A stretch of DNA of 64,000 nt from G965197675 sp965197675 (GTDB taxonomy: Bacteria; Chloroflexota; Dehalococcoidia; Plut-88900). A program made the translations under genes and the position numbers. Below the pieces are notes generated by a model that had not been told where the DNA came from, searched no databases, and saw only the letters and a program-made list of their open reading frames with translations. Shown one piece after another: positions 55,052 through 63,779 of this stretch. The stretch lies in NCBI GenBank assembly GCA_965197675.1, contig OZ240221.1, positions 1,550,001-1,614,000 on the forward strand, in the 5' to 3' direction. The stretch's first letter is position 1, and each line of letters opens with the position of its first letter.

Positions 55052-56989
55052 ATGTCTTTGTATAAAAAAACTTTGGTGAATAAAAAGGTTTTGGCGATAA
55101 CAATGGTTGCTGTGGCACTGGTAAGCATGTTGGGCTTCGGCCTTGTGTACGCCCAGGAGAACGCCAGCGCCACAAGGACCTTCGATACGGCGTCGGTGAC
55201 CCCGGGCGGACAGGTGGTGGTGACGATCACGGCTACGGGCTACGGGTCCCTGGGGGCGGTCACGGAGACGCTGCCCGCCGGGTTCAGCTATGTATCCAGC
55301 AGCCTCACTGATGAGGGTGAGGTCACCGAGGTTGATGACCGGACTGTGAGGTTCACCCTCCAAGGAGCGGACAAGAGCTTCACCTATACCGTTACCGCCT
55401 CCGGCACGACGGGAGGCCATGATTTCTCCGGTATACTGAGGGACTCCGACAGAGCCGACCACGACGTCGTCGGCGCTTCCAGCGTGACGGTCGAGGCCGG
55501 GCCGGTTACTTCAGGGGCCAGCGCCACCCGTTCCTTCGACCCCGATGCGGTGGCCCCGGGCGGCGAGGTGGTGGTGACGATCACGGCTACGGGCTACGGG
55601 TCCCTGGGGGCGGTCACGGAGACGCTGCCCGCCGGGTTCAGCTATGTATCCAGCAGCCTCACTGATGAGGGTGAGGTCACCGAGGTTGATGACCGGACTG
55701 TGAGGTTCACCCTCCAAGGAGCGGACAAGAGCTTCACCTATACCGTTACCGCCTCCGGCACGACGGGAGGCCATGATTTCTCCGGTATACTGAGGGACTC
55801 CGACAGAGCCGACCACGACGTCGTCGGCGCTTCCAGCGTGACGGTCGAGGCCGGGCCGGTTACTTCAGGGGCCAGCGCCACCCGTTCCTTTAACCCCGAT
55901 GCGGTGGCCTCGGGCGGCGAGGTGGTGGTGACGATCACGGCTACGGGCTACGGGTCCCTGGGGGCGGTCACGGAGACGCTGCCCGCCGGGTTCAGCTATG
56001 TATCCAGCAGCCTCACTGATGAGGGTGAGGTCACCGAGGTTGATGACCGGACTGTGAGGTTCACCCTCCAAGGAGCGGACAAGAGCTTCACCTATACCGT
56101 TACCGCCTCCGGCACGACGGGAGGCCATGATTTCTCCGGTATACTGAGGGACTCCGACAGAGCCGACCACGATGTCGTCGGCGCTTCCAGCGTAACGGTT
56201 TTGGGGCCTCGCGCCACCAGGTCATTCTCCTCAACAAGTGTAAGGCCAGGTGGGCGGGTGGTGGTGACGATCACGGCTACGGGCTACGGGTCCCTGGGGG
56301 CGGTCACGGAGACGCTGCCCGCCGGGTTCAGCTATGTATCCAGCAGCCTCACTGATGAGGGTGAGGTCACCGAGGTTGATGACCGGACTGTGAGGTTCAC
56401 CCTCCAAGGAGCGGACAAGACCTTCACCTACACCGTTACTGCATCCAGGACGACGGGTTCCCATCCCTTCTCCGGTATACTGAGGGACGCAGATAGAGCC
56501 GACCACGACGTCGTCGGCGCTTCCAGTGTAACGGTTCGTAAGCCTACCACGTCCTCGGGTGGCGGTAGCCAGACTCCACGGCCGACGCCTGTGCCCACAC
56601 CGACGGCGACGCCTGTGCCCACACCGACGGCGACACCTGTGCCCACACCGACGGCGACACCTGTGCCCACACCGACGGCGACACCTGTGCCCACACCGAC
56701 GGCGACACCTGTGCCCACACCGACGGCGACACCTGTGCCCACACCGACGGCGACACCTGTGCCCACACCGACGGCGACACCTGCGCCCACACCAACGGCG
56801 ACACTTGTGCCCACGCCTGAGTCGACAGCGACGGCTGTGCCAACGCCGACGGTTGAGCCTCCCGTGACTCCTGATGAGGAAGGCGGGGGCATGCCGGCAT
56901 GGTTGATAGTGGTGATCGTCATCGTCGCAGTGTTGGCAGCGGGAGCGGTCATCCTCTACATCGTCAGGGTGAGGTCGAGGCCAAGGTAA
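55052..56989 (+). CDS. Membrane-anchored surface protein with four near-identical 118-residue repeats
   Basis: I prefer ATG 55052 (645 residues) because the upstream ATG at 54992 lies at the foot of a long hairpin. Signal peptide KVLAITMVAVALVSMLGFGLVYAQ is followed by four repeats: ATRSF...GG.VVVTITATGYGSLGAV, TETLPAGFSYVSSS, VRFTLQGADKSFTYTVTAS, SGILRDSDRADHDVVGASSV. Each resembles a DUF11/PKD-like beta-sandwich. A Pro-Thr stretch (PVPTPTAT units, about residues 512-600) leads to a C-terminal helix (AWLIVVIVIVAVLAAGAVILYIV) and RVRSRPR, an inside-positive anchor. The helix and Pro-rich spacer suggest the repeats are held away from the membrane. The last repeat has a shorter linker and several changes. 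Confidence 0.86.
   Translation: MSLYKKTLVNKKVLAITMVAVALVSMLGFGLVYAQENASATRTFDTASVTPGGQVVVTITATGYGSLGAVTETLPAGFSYVSSSLTDEGEVTEVDDRTVRFTLQGADKSFTYTVTASGTTGGHDFSGILRDSDRADHDVVGASSVTVEAGPVTSGASATRSFDPDAVAPGGEVVVTITATGYGSLGAVTETLPAGFSYVSSSLTDEGEVTEVDDRTVRFTLQGADKSFTYTVTASGTTGGHDFSGILRDSDRADHDVVGASSVTVEAGPVTSGASATRSFNPDAVASGGEVVVTITATGYGSLGAVTETLPAGFSYVSSSLTDEGEVTEVDDRTVRFTLQGADKSFTYTVTASGTTGGHDFSGILRDSDRADHDVVGASSVTVLGPRATRSFSSTSVRPGGRVVVTITATGYGSLGAVTETLPAGFSYVSSSLTDEGEVTEVDDRTVRFTLQGADKTFTYTVTASRTTGSHPFSGILRDADRADHDVVGASSVTVRKPTTSSGGGSQTPRPTPVPTPTATPVPTPTATPVPTPTATPVPTPTATPVPTPTATPVPTPTATPVPTPTATPVPTPTATPAPTPTATLVPTPESTATAVPTPTVEPPVTPDEEGGGMPAWLIVVIVIVAVLAAGAVILYIVRVRSRPR
55170..56540 (+). repeat. 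Four tandem 354-bp coding repeats (last one 336 bp apart)
   Basis: Units two and three are almost base-identical (single changes such as TTCGAC/TTTAAC and CCCGGG/CTCGGG); unit one agrees from 55200 on; unit four has diverged at both ends. Distances between equivalent GACGATCAC sites are 354, 354 and 336 bases. Confidence 0.93.
56588..56827 (+). repeat. 24-bp minisatellite coding PVPTPTAT
   Basis: CCTGTGCCCACACCGACGGC plus GACA is repeated eight times almost exactly, with two degenerate units at the end. Such tracts change length by slippage, so the spacer length probably varies between strains. Confidence 0.93.
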
Positions 56990-57359
56990 TATCTGACACC
57001 CGAGGAATCGGGAAGGGGATCGGGGGCTCAGGCAGAGCTCCGGAAGCTTATGGATTGACGAGAATGGATCCCATGAGCGACAGGGTTCGCCCAGTCCCCG
57101 CCCCTGAGCCTCCTACGAATGAGCGCCGAGGAGTCTGGCTCGCCGTTCCCACGTGGGGCAAGAACGGGCGAGGTCTATGCCAAACGAATCAGCACAGTCA
57201 AGGGTATTCATAACCCCTCGTCCTCGATGTTCCCTGTTTTCCTGGACGGAATTCATGGCCGAGGAGCCTGTCTGCTTCTTCCAACTCTTCCTCGCGAGCC
57301 TTCAGTCTCTCGTAGCAGATCGTCCTTAGACACTCCAGCCTCAGCTCTTCAACACCCTG
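56990..57359. other. Stretch without a certain gene
   Basis: On the minus strand, 57359-57198 continues the frame of the STAS gene beyond its TAG for 53 codons with coding-like, coiled-coil composition (ERLKAREEELEEADRLLG). Otherwise nothing recognisable. Confidence 0.45.
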
Positions 57360-57719
57360 CTAAGGTCGGCTCCGCGTTCGGTCCTCAACGGCAGCCAACG
57401 CTTCAGCAATATCCGCTTGGATTGGGATGAACTGGTCGAATCCGATTATCTCGAAAACTTGCCTTATATATGGTCTAAGGGCACAGATGTGGAGGTTGCG
57501 GTTCTCCTTTTGGAGCTCCTGCCACAGACGCAGAAACACCCGGAGGCCCGCAGTGCTGAGATAGGTCACCTCCGAGGCGTCTATGATGACGTCATGGTTG
57601 GTCCCTGCAATGGCGCTCCTAACATGGGCCTCGAACACCTCAGCGTTGAGAACGTTGATGCGTCCCCGAGCTTGCAGCAGACGCGCGGGACCGTTGAACT
57701 CGACAAAGTCGACCATCAT
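57360..57719 (-). CDS. STAS-domain protein (anti-sigma factor antagonist-like)
   Basis: A 119-residue protein; I choose ATG 57719 (AAGGAAG eight bases upstream) although the frame is open to 57851. VDFVEFNGPARLLQARGRINVLN is the first strand pair, and DVIIDASEVTYLSTAGLRVFLRL contains the usual Ser phosphorylation site region of SpoIIAA/RsbV-like proteins; the last helix is ADIAEALAAV. It should act in the cytosol by binding an RsbW-type kinase, but neither kinase, phosphatase nor sigma factor gene is adjacent. A coding-like stretch follows its TAG in the same frame. Confidence 0.86.
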   Translation of the reverse strand: MMVDFVEFNGPARLLQARGRINVLNAEVFEAHVRSAIAGTNHDVIIDASEVTYLSTAGLRVFLRLWQELQKENRNLHICALRPYIRQVFEIIGFDQFIPIQADIAEALAAVEDRTRSRP

Positions 57720-58233
57720 GATGTGCTTCCTTCCGTAAAGGCATCCCGATCTTGGCATGTGCATGATATGCGAGTACGCTGGCGTACGCAACCGCCGCCG
57801 GACTCTATTGTATCCGATGGTCACATGGTCAGTGGGAGGCACCCAGGACACCCGTCAGCACGCCCGGTGCCAGGTATATGGTGCGTCGGGAGGCTAGATG
57901 GACACTGGTCATCGAGGGGCCTCCGAGCCGGGGACTACATGGGCCTTGCCGGTGTTGCTGTTCCCGACGGCGATGACCTTCTCTTGCCAGTCTACATTCC
58001 ACAAAACTAACATTCCGGCTGGACCAGAATTCGGAGTCAGACCCACAGCCCCATTACAGAGCATGGAGTAGGACATTACACGTAGATTGATACCCAGAAG
58101 ACTTTTGTTCTCACGCTCAGGGATCAGGCCAATCCGATCCTTTTCTGGTTCATCAGAGGCTCGGGGATGCCTGGGCGCCACTTCCGGGCTAAAGCGGCCC
58201 AAGCGATGACAACCTAGCTTTCTCCTCCTATGA
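57720..58233. other. Gene-poor stretch
   Basis: A minus-strand frame ending at 57909 contains MLVLWNVDWQEKVIAVGNSN and GKAHVVPGSEAPR, perhaps a remnant, but no family is recognised. Nothing else supported. Confidence 0.4.
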
Positions 58234-58491
58234 CTAGATGGCCTTTTCGAGCTTGATGATTGCACGATGGGCATCATCCAGTTGTTGCTCCAGGTCGTTG
58301 GGAGTAGTCCGCACAATCGCAGTTTCCTGAATCATCATCTTCTGGATGTTGTCAGCTGCTATGAACAACAGTACGCCCTTTGCCTTGTCCTCAGTGTTCA
58401 TTGCCTTGGTAATCAGTCCTTCAAGTCTACTCCGTAGGGTCTTGATTTCCGCCGCCGCTGCCTTCTGGTATTCTCGTATCTGATCCTGCAT
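58234..58491 (-). CDS. Small coiled-coil protein beside an IS1595 transposase
   Basis: An 85-residue soluble protein with GGAGGAC seven bases before the ATG. It is highly charged and helical throughout: IREYQKAAAAEIKTLRSRLEGLITKAM, a more hydrophobic centre (AKGVLLFIAADNIQKMMI), and LEQQLDDAHRAIIKLEKAI. No family is recognised. It starts 27 bases after the stop of the transposase gene on the same strand, so it may be a passenger of that element or a host gene beside the insertion. Inverted ends enclosing both were not found. Confidence 0.65.
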   Translation of the reverse strand: MQDQIREYQKAAAAEIKTLRSRLEGLITKAMNTEDKAKGVLLFIAADNIQKMMIQETAIVRTTPNDLEQQLDDAHRAIIKLEKAI

Positions 58492-58518
58492 TTTGTCCTC
58501 CGTCTATTGGCTTCCGTT

Positions 58519-59445
58519 CTACTCCGCCGTCAACTCGGCGTAGGTAATCCTCTTCCCGATTGCGCCCTTCACCAAGCTCTCCAGCCGCTTCATGGTGTGC
58601 CTGGTTACGCTCCCCTCGTTCAGCCTGAAGGTGAACTCGTCTATGTACCGGCGCATGTGTTTCTCACTCCACTGGTGATACACGCCGTTGTAGCCCCTCT
58701 TGAGGGGTGGCCAGACGGACTCTATGCCATTGGTGGACGCCATGCCGTTGACGAACTCCCTGATGCTGTGCTTGACGGACTGGTGCTGATATCGGCCAAC
58801 CGGCTGTTCATAGGCGGCATGTTCGTCCATGTAGATGGTTGCCCCAGACTCCACGCCGGCAAAGCCATCTTTCCCGATGGTTGTACTCGAAGTATCGGTA
58901 ATCGATTTAGCATGGACACGCCCGCCCATGGCCCTCATGCCGAGGATGGGTTGCTTGCCCACAATTCCCCTGCCGCCCCGAAGTTTCCTGGATGAATGTT
59001 TGTTGCGCTCCCTGCCGCCAATGTAGGTCTCATCTATCTCGACCTCACCGTTCAGCGGGGTTGCCTCTATGCCGCAGGCCGTCCGCAGGCGGTGAAGCAT
59101 AAACCACGTCGCCTTTTGGGTGATGCCGAGCTCCTTGGAGAGCTGAAGGCTGGACATGCCCTTGCGGGTAGTCTGAAGGATGTACATAGCATACAGCCAC
59201 CTGTCCAGGGGAATGTGCGAACGCTCGAAGACAGTGCCAGTCCGAACGGTGAACTTCTTGCGGCAGTCCTTGCACTGGTGGTACTGGGGATTCTTCTGCC
59301 TGGACGTCCTGGTGGACTGGCAGAAGGGGCAGATGGCGCCATTGGGCCAGCGGATGCCCTCTATGTACTGGATGGCTGATGCTTCGCTGGGGAAGTCCTT
59401 GAAGAACCTGTATGCGCTGATTGTGATTCCGTCGTTGTGTGCCAT
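58519..59445 (-). CDS. IS1595-family (ISXO2-like) transposase
   Basis: A 308-residue transposase from ATG 59445 (MAHNDGITISAYRFFKDFPS); a further in-frame ATG at 59466 exists. N-terminal zinc ribbon: CPFCQSTRTSRQKNPQYHQCKDC-type CxxC...CxxC, then GTVFERSHIPLDRWLYAMY and the ISXO2 core: VEIDETYIGGRERNKH (first Asp), TIYMDEHAAY (second Asp), FVNGMASTNGIESVWPPLKRGYNGVYH (Glu region). The gene appears intact. I could not find terminal inverted repeats or a target duplication, so the element boundaries are undefined. Confidence 0.92.
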   Translation of the reverse strand: MAHNDGITISAYRFFKDFPSEASAIQYIEGIRWPNGAICPFCQSTRTSRQKNPQYHQCKDCRKKFTVRTGTVFERSHIPLDRWLYAMYILQTTRKGMSSLQLSKELGITQKATWFMLHRLRTACGIEATPLNGEVEIDETYIGGRERNKHSSRKLRGGRGIVGKQPILGMRAMGGRVHAKSITDTSSTTIGKDGFAGVESGATIYMDEHAAYEQPVGRYQHQSVKHSIREFVNGMASTNGIESVWPPLKRGYNGVYHQWSEKHMRRYIDEFTFRLNEGSVTRHTMKRLESLVKGAIGKRITYAELTAE

Positions 59446-59551
59446 TTGCACTTGCCTATCTATCAATGTATTATCGGTTATCAGATAGAATATGCGCAGT
59501 AAAGTATATAGCCCTCTTTAGAAATGTGGTCCTAACGGAGACTCGGAAACC

Positions 59552-60679
59552 ATGGCTGATTATGTACTCTATTCATCGGATTCTCATATCGTGGAACCGC
59601 CTGACCTGTGGCGGGAGCGGATAGACCCCAAGTTTAGAGACAGAGCGCCTCATCTGGAGACTGACTCGGATACTGACCAGTGGTACGTTGACGGCAACCA
59701 TAAGTTGAGTGCCATGGGCATCGCTGGCTCAGCGGGCCAGAGGTTCGAAGATGCCAGCAAAATGTCCATGAAGGGAAGATTTGATCTCATCCCTAAGGGA
59801 GGTTACGATCCCCATGCCCACGTGGCTGACCTGGATCGGGATGGTGTAGCAGGCGACGTACTTTTTCCTACGGAAGGGCTGTTCACTTTCACCATTCCAG
59901 ACAGCGAACTGCTTTCGGCCGTCCTTAGGGCCTACAATGACTGGCTGGCTGACTTCTGTAAACCCTACCCAGACCGCCTGAAGGGTATTGCCTTGGTCAA
60001 CCTTGATGACGTTTCCGAAGGCATAGCTGAGCTTGAGCGGTGTGTTGCTATGGGCATGTCGGGAGCCATGATTGCCACCACGCCTTTGGAACATCGCTAC
60101 GATGACCCCATCTACAATCCTTTCTGGGAGGTGGCCAGCGAATTGGAGATTCCTTTGAATCTTCATATAACCGTTGATCGCTCCAAGCAATGGGGTGCCG
60201 AGTCGCAGGACGAGTTGATAAGCCGCGACCCGGTGATTTTGTCTGCTCAGTTGATGCCAACGGTTATGACCTCCATCTCCGCCATGATATTTGGTGGTGT
60301 GTTTGAGCGGTATCCTAAGTTAAAGGTAGGAGCGGTGGAGTTTGAAGTCTCCTGGGCCCCCTATTTCTTGGACAGGATGGATGACACTTACAAGTACAGA
60401 GTGGCAGGATACAGCAGGCAGCGCTTCAAGGGAGATACCCTGCCCAGTGATTTCTGGCATTCCAACTGTTTCGTCAGCTTTCAAGAAGATGCTGTGGGCA
60501 TACAACTTCGACACCTGGTCGGGGTGGACAATCTCCTGTGGGGCTCTGACTATCCTCATGGCGAATCGACATTCCCCAAGTCCAAGGAGATAGTAGAGCG
60601 CATCCTGGAGGGAATCCCCGAGGACGAAAAAGCTAAGATCGCCGGGCTCAACACTGCAAGAATGTATGGCTTTAACTAG
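59552..60679 (+). CDS. Amidohydrolase-2 family protein (ACMSD-like), first copy
   Basis: A 375-residue TIM-barrel metal hydrolase or decarboxylase. SSDSHIVEPPDLW holds the first metal site (in this branch S/D-x-H), AYNDWLADFCKPYPDRL and FERYPKLKVGAVEFEVSWAPY are typical of PF04909, HITVDRSK gives a His, and LLWGSDYPHGESTFP the catalytic Asp. Members of this branch open or decarboxylate aromatic-derived acids, but the substrate here is unknown. The gene stands alone after the IS1595 transposase (divergent). CGGAG precedes the ATG. It is a paralogue of the gene at 62616. Confidence 0.9.
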   Translation: MADYVLYSSDSHIVEPPDLWRERIDPKFRDRAPHLETDSDTDQWYVDGNHKLSAMGIAGSAGQRFEDASKMSMKGRFDLIPKGGYDPHAHVADLDRDGVAGDVLFPTEGLFTFTIPDSELLSAVLRAYNDWLADFCKPYPDRLKGIALVNLDDVSEGIAELERCVAMGMSGAMIATTPLEHRYDDPIYNPFWEVASELEIPLNLHITVDRSKQWGAESQDELISRDPVILSAQLMPTVMTSISAMIFGGVFERYPKLKVGAVEFEVSWAPYFLDRMDDTYKYRVAGYSRQRFKGDTLPSDFWHSNCFVSFQEDAVGIQLRHLVGVDNLLWGSDYPHGESTFPKSKEIVERILEGIPEDEKAKIAGLNTARMYGFN

Positions 60680-60907
60680 AAGGGCTTTTAATTCTTGAGG
60701 ATGGATCGTCCGTTTGGCGAATGAGGATATCTGGCTTCTGAGAGGTGCGCCTAGGCTGCGATTATCAGTATAGGCAGCCCACGGTCCTGGGGGAATTCCA
60801 GGCTCTCCCGTCTCCACTGTGTCGCAGTGACTAATCCCGTATACTCTGCCGAACTCTAGCACTCGTTCCACCGTATATCCCCTGCTATAATATTCGCCGG
60901 ATTCAGA

Positions 60908-61063
60908 TTAGCATTCTCCAAAAGGGTGGTAGCGGGCCGCACCCAGCACCCCAGGAACCTTAAGGAGGGCGGGCACATGCTCTTCATCGTAGATGCGGTT
61001 GAACTCCTGGGCGGGATCTACGTCCATCCGCACCACATATAGATAGCTGGCCTGACTAGGCAT
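60908..61063 (-). pseudogene. Truncated EthD-like dimeric alpha/beta-barrel gene
   Basis: A 51-residue frame from ATG 61063 (GAGG seven bases upstream): YLYVVRMDVDPAQEFNRIYDEEHVPALLKVPGVLGAARYH. This is the first half of a stress-responsive A/B-barrel (EthD-like) protein; intact relatives have about 100-200 residues. It stops after FGEC, and no continuation is found in the 230 bases downstream, so the 3' part was lost. Confidence 0.6.
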
Positions 61064-61161
61064 GGCTAACCTCTCTGGCAGGGGCTCCATTCATAGGCAT
61101 AAAACTCTCCCTGCCCCACAATTGAAGGAAGGCAGTGAGTAGTCTCTGAATTGGGGTTTCC

Positions 61162-62178
61162 TCAGTCGAGGAAGTTAGAGTCTCTCCGCCACTTTATGAA
61201 GTCCTCGAGGGCGGAGGTCATATCGTACTGGGGGACGAAGCCGAAGTCCTCCTGCATACGAGTGTTGTCAAACAAGAACCCGGGCCTCTTTATCTCATCG
61301 TCTTTTGGAATGGGCTCGACAAACCTGGCGTCCGGCGCGGCTTTTCGCATAGCCGATACCAGGTCATTGAGAAACACCGATTCTGCCCTGGAGATATTGT
61401 ACTGATTGTGAGGTAGCTTCGGCGCATCCAGCATGGTGGCAATTGCGGCCGCGGTATCCCTAACGTAGATGTGGTCTATGCCAACGCCGCACCCTTCGGT
61501 GATGCCCTTTCCGAAGGGTGCGGCCTCAATAGGCTCACCACGAGCTACCCAACCGGTCCACTGGCCGGGTAACGATATCCGCGAGTGATAGGGTGTGACC
61601 CTCTCTATGGGCCCAAAATTCTGCACCATGCGTAAGCTGGCGGTTTCAAAGCCATATAGGTGTCCATACCTCTGAGTGATGAGCTCGCTGCCCAGCTTGG
61701 TGATGGAGTAAAAGCCGTCTGGGTCTGCAGGAGGATACCCATCGGTGTGTAGGACCACGTCTTCTTTTATCGGTGTTTCAAGAGGTGTGCCGCCAAAGTA
61801 AACGGCGACGGAGCTGATGTAGAGGAACAGTTTTGCGTTTAACCGGCGGGCCAGGTCCAACATGTTGACGGTACCCTGAAAGTTTACCTCGCAGATCCTG
61901 CTACCATTAGTCCTCTCCTGGTCTCCATAGCCGGTATAGGTAGCAGTGTGTACAATGCTGTCTATCTTGAAGTAAGCTGACACCTCCTCAACGGTTGCCT
62001 TGCTGGTGATGTCTCCCTTAAGGAAGGTCACTCTCCTTTTCCACGGTTCTACGTATCTCTTCACGAGGTCGTCCGGCGGCACAATATCCAATGAGACTAC
62101 CTCCTTACCCCGCTCCGCCAGCTCTTTAACGACGTTAGAGCCGGTAAAACCGGTGCCACCCGTAACTAAAATGGCCAT
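61162..62178 (-). CDS. NAD-dependent epimerase/dehydratase (extended SDR)
   Basis: A 338-residue cytosolic protein. MAILVTGGTGFTGSNVVKEL is the NAD site (GxxGxxG), LDIVPP supplies the acidic residue favouring NAD, YISSVAVYFG holds the catalytic Ser, and YSITKLGSELITQRYG the YxxxK. C-terminal substrate domain: ITEGCGVGIDHIYVRDTAAAIATML and YNISRAES. This is the UDP-sugar epimerase-like fold, but sequences of this type in environmental bacteria often act on other substrates. It is divergent from the second amidohydrolase; the 437-base gap between them contains an operator-like array, so both may be controlled together. Confidence 0.92.
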   Translation of the reverse strand: MAILVTGGTGFTGSNVVKELAERGKEVVSLDIVPPDDLVKRYVEPWKRRVTFLKGDITSKATVEEVSAYFKIDSIVHTATYTGYGDQERTNGSRICEVNFQGTVNMLDLARRLNAKLFLYISSVAVYFGGTPLETPIKEDVVLHTDGYPPADPDGFYSITKLGSELITQRYGHLYGFETASLRMVQNFGPIERVTPYHSRISLPGQWTGWVARGEPIEAAPFGKGITEGCGVGIDHIYVRDTAAAIATMLDAPKLPHNQYNISRAESVFLNDLVSAMRKAAPDARFVEPIPKDDEIKRPGFLFDNTRMQEDFGFVPQYDMTSALEDFIKWRRDSNFLD

Positions 62179-62386
62179 TTTATCCTCCCTTTATCACGTG
62201 TAGTTAGAGCGCTGATCCACGGGGCTTGCTAGCCCCTCTGGACTAGTTCAGCATAGGCACACATTACCTTCTTGAATCCTTGTCCGAACTTATCTGTCCG
62301 CCAGCCTGGTTCTCCCACCCACCTGATGGTATAAGTTTCATAGCCCTCGATGCGCATTCGCAGGTCCACCAGCGTTTAGATAGGGC

Positions 62387-62420
62387 TTGTTATCACGTTG
62401 TTATCGCAAAATGATAACAA
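62387..62420. promoter_or_regulatory. Operator-like array of three TTGTTATC boxes
   Basis: TTGTTATC at 62387-62394 and 62398-62405 (11 bases, one helical turn, apart) and its reverse complement GATAACAA at 62413-62420. The last two form a perfect 8-bp inverted repeat around a 7-base spacer, followed by six Ts. The array is in the divergent region between the epimerase and the amidohydrolase. A terminator on the plus strand is an alternative reading, but no gene lies upstream on that strand. Confidence 0.6.
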
Positions 62421-62539
62421 TGTTTTTTCTTATCCCATTGCCTCTAAATATATTCCTTAGATGATAGCCATAATCCTCTCAGATTCTACTTTGGCCGTAT
62501 GTTCTACCTCTTGCGTCCAATTGACTACCATATGGAAAC

Positions 62540-62567
62540 TTGACGCCCGACCACATGCTTATACAAT
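62540..62567 (+). promoter_or_regulatory. Promoter of the second amidohydrolase
   Basis: TTGACG (62540-62545), 16-base spacer, TACAAT (62562-62567); each matches 5 of 6 consensus bases. The ATG follows 48 bases later with AGGAGG before it. Confidence 0.68.
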
Positions 62568-62615
62568 AAATGTGCAGTCTATAGTCTTAATATCACCGCA
62601 TCAGCAGGAGGAACC

Positions 62616-63779
62616 ATGGGTCATAAGATTGTTGATGTCGACGCTCATGTAGCGGAGCCAATCACTCTAATAATGGATGAATATCTGGACCCCGAATTTA
62701 GGAATCGACCCATGCGTCTACCGCTTGACGACAAAGGGTTAGAGTATCTGGAGGTTAACGGGGAAAAGTCCGCCTCTATACACGGAGGCCTTGGACTTGG
62801 CTTGGAGGCTGGCAAGGGATTTGGGGAAAAGGACCTCAGTGAATTTTACGTTCCAGGCAAGGTGCATTATTACGACGGCATGATTCCCGCATCGAACGAT
62901 CCACATGCCAGAATCGAGTGGATGAATGAAGAAGAAGTGGACCAAACCCTGCTTTATCCAACCGTAGGGCTCTTCTGGGAAGACGATTGTGAGGACGCCA
63001 AAGTAGCCGGCGCGTACTGCCGTGCCTATAATGACTGGCTGCTTGATTTTTGCCGACCGTACCCTGATCGTCTCATTCCTATAGCACATATTCCCACTAT
63101 TGAGGCTCAGGAAGCAGTAAAAGAAGTCCGAAGGACTGCCCGGTTGGGGGCAAAGGGATTCATGGTCAACGGCCTGCCTACTAATGGCCGTCTATATGGT
63201 GACCCTTATTTTGACCCTCTGTATGCAGAGGTTGAGGAGCTGGGGCTGCCACTAGCTGTGCACCCGACCACCCACAAGGACTACATCGGGAAAGACGTCT
63301 ATTCACACGCCGATGATCAAAGTATGTCCCAATACCATGATTTCTGGTACTTTGTCGTCGCGGACACCTTTCCATCTCAAATCCAGCTGTTAAATATGAT
63401 AAATCGTGGGGCTTTTGACCGCTTCCCCCAACTCAAGGTCGTTTATTTAGAAACCGGCGCCACGTGGATAATATACCTTCTGGAGCGAATGGACGATAAG
63501 TGGGAAACCGAGCGGTATAATTGCAGATTCGAACTTCGCCCCAGCGAATATTTCGCGAGACAATGCTGGATTTCATTCGAGCCTGACGAAGTGCTTATTT
63601 CACATGTAATGAGGGAAGTAGGTACGGACAAGTTCTTTTGGGCCACAGATTTTCCGCACTCGGACGGCTTTCCTGGGATCGTCGAAAGAATCAAGAAATC
63701 GATTAATTCGTTGCCAGTCAAGGACCAGCAAAAGATCCTCGGAGGAAATGCTGAGAAAGTGTACAATCTACCAAACTAG
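62616..63779 (+). CDS. Amidohydrolase-2 family protein (ACMSD-like), second copy
   Basis: A 387-residue paralogue of the gene at 59552. IVDVDAHVAEPITLIMDEYL carries the D-x-H metal site, RIEWMNEEEVDQTLLYPTVGLF and AYNDWLLDFCRPYPDRL are typical of PF04909, LPLAVHPTTHK gives the barrel His residues, and FFWATDFPHSDGFPG the catalytic Asp and the following His. AGGAGG lies six bases before the ATG. Its substrate is unknown; linkage with an epimerase/dehydrogenase and an EthD-like fragment suggests a catabolic locus for a cyclic compound, which is inference. Confidence 0.91.
   Translation: MGHKIVDVDAHVAEPITLIMDEYLDPEFRNRPMRLPLDDKGLEYLEVNGEKSASIHGGLGLGLEAGKGFGEKDLSEFYVPGKVHYYDGMIPASNDPHARIEWMNEEEVDQTLLYPTVGLFWEDDCEDAKVAGAYCRAYNDWLLDFCRPYPDRLIPIAHIPTIEAQEAVKEVRRTARLGAKGFMVNGLPTNGRLYGDPYFDPLYAEVEELGLPLAVHPTTHKDYIGKDVYSHADDQSMSQYHDFWYFVVADTFPSQIQLLNMINRGAFDRFPQLKVVYLETGATWIIYLLERMDDKWETERYNCRFELRPSEYFARQCWISFEPDEVLISHVMREVGTDKFFWATDFPHSDGFPGIVERIKKSINSLPVKDQQKILGGNAEKVYNLPN

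Noticed and set aside
56588..56827. CRISPR-like regular repeat
   Set aside because: The 24-bp units are head-to-tail without spacers and encode PVPTPTAT in the frame of the surface protein.
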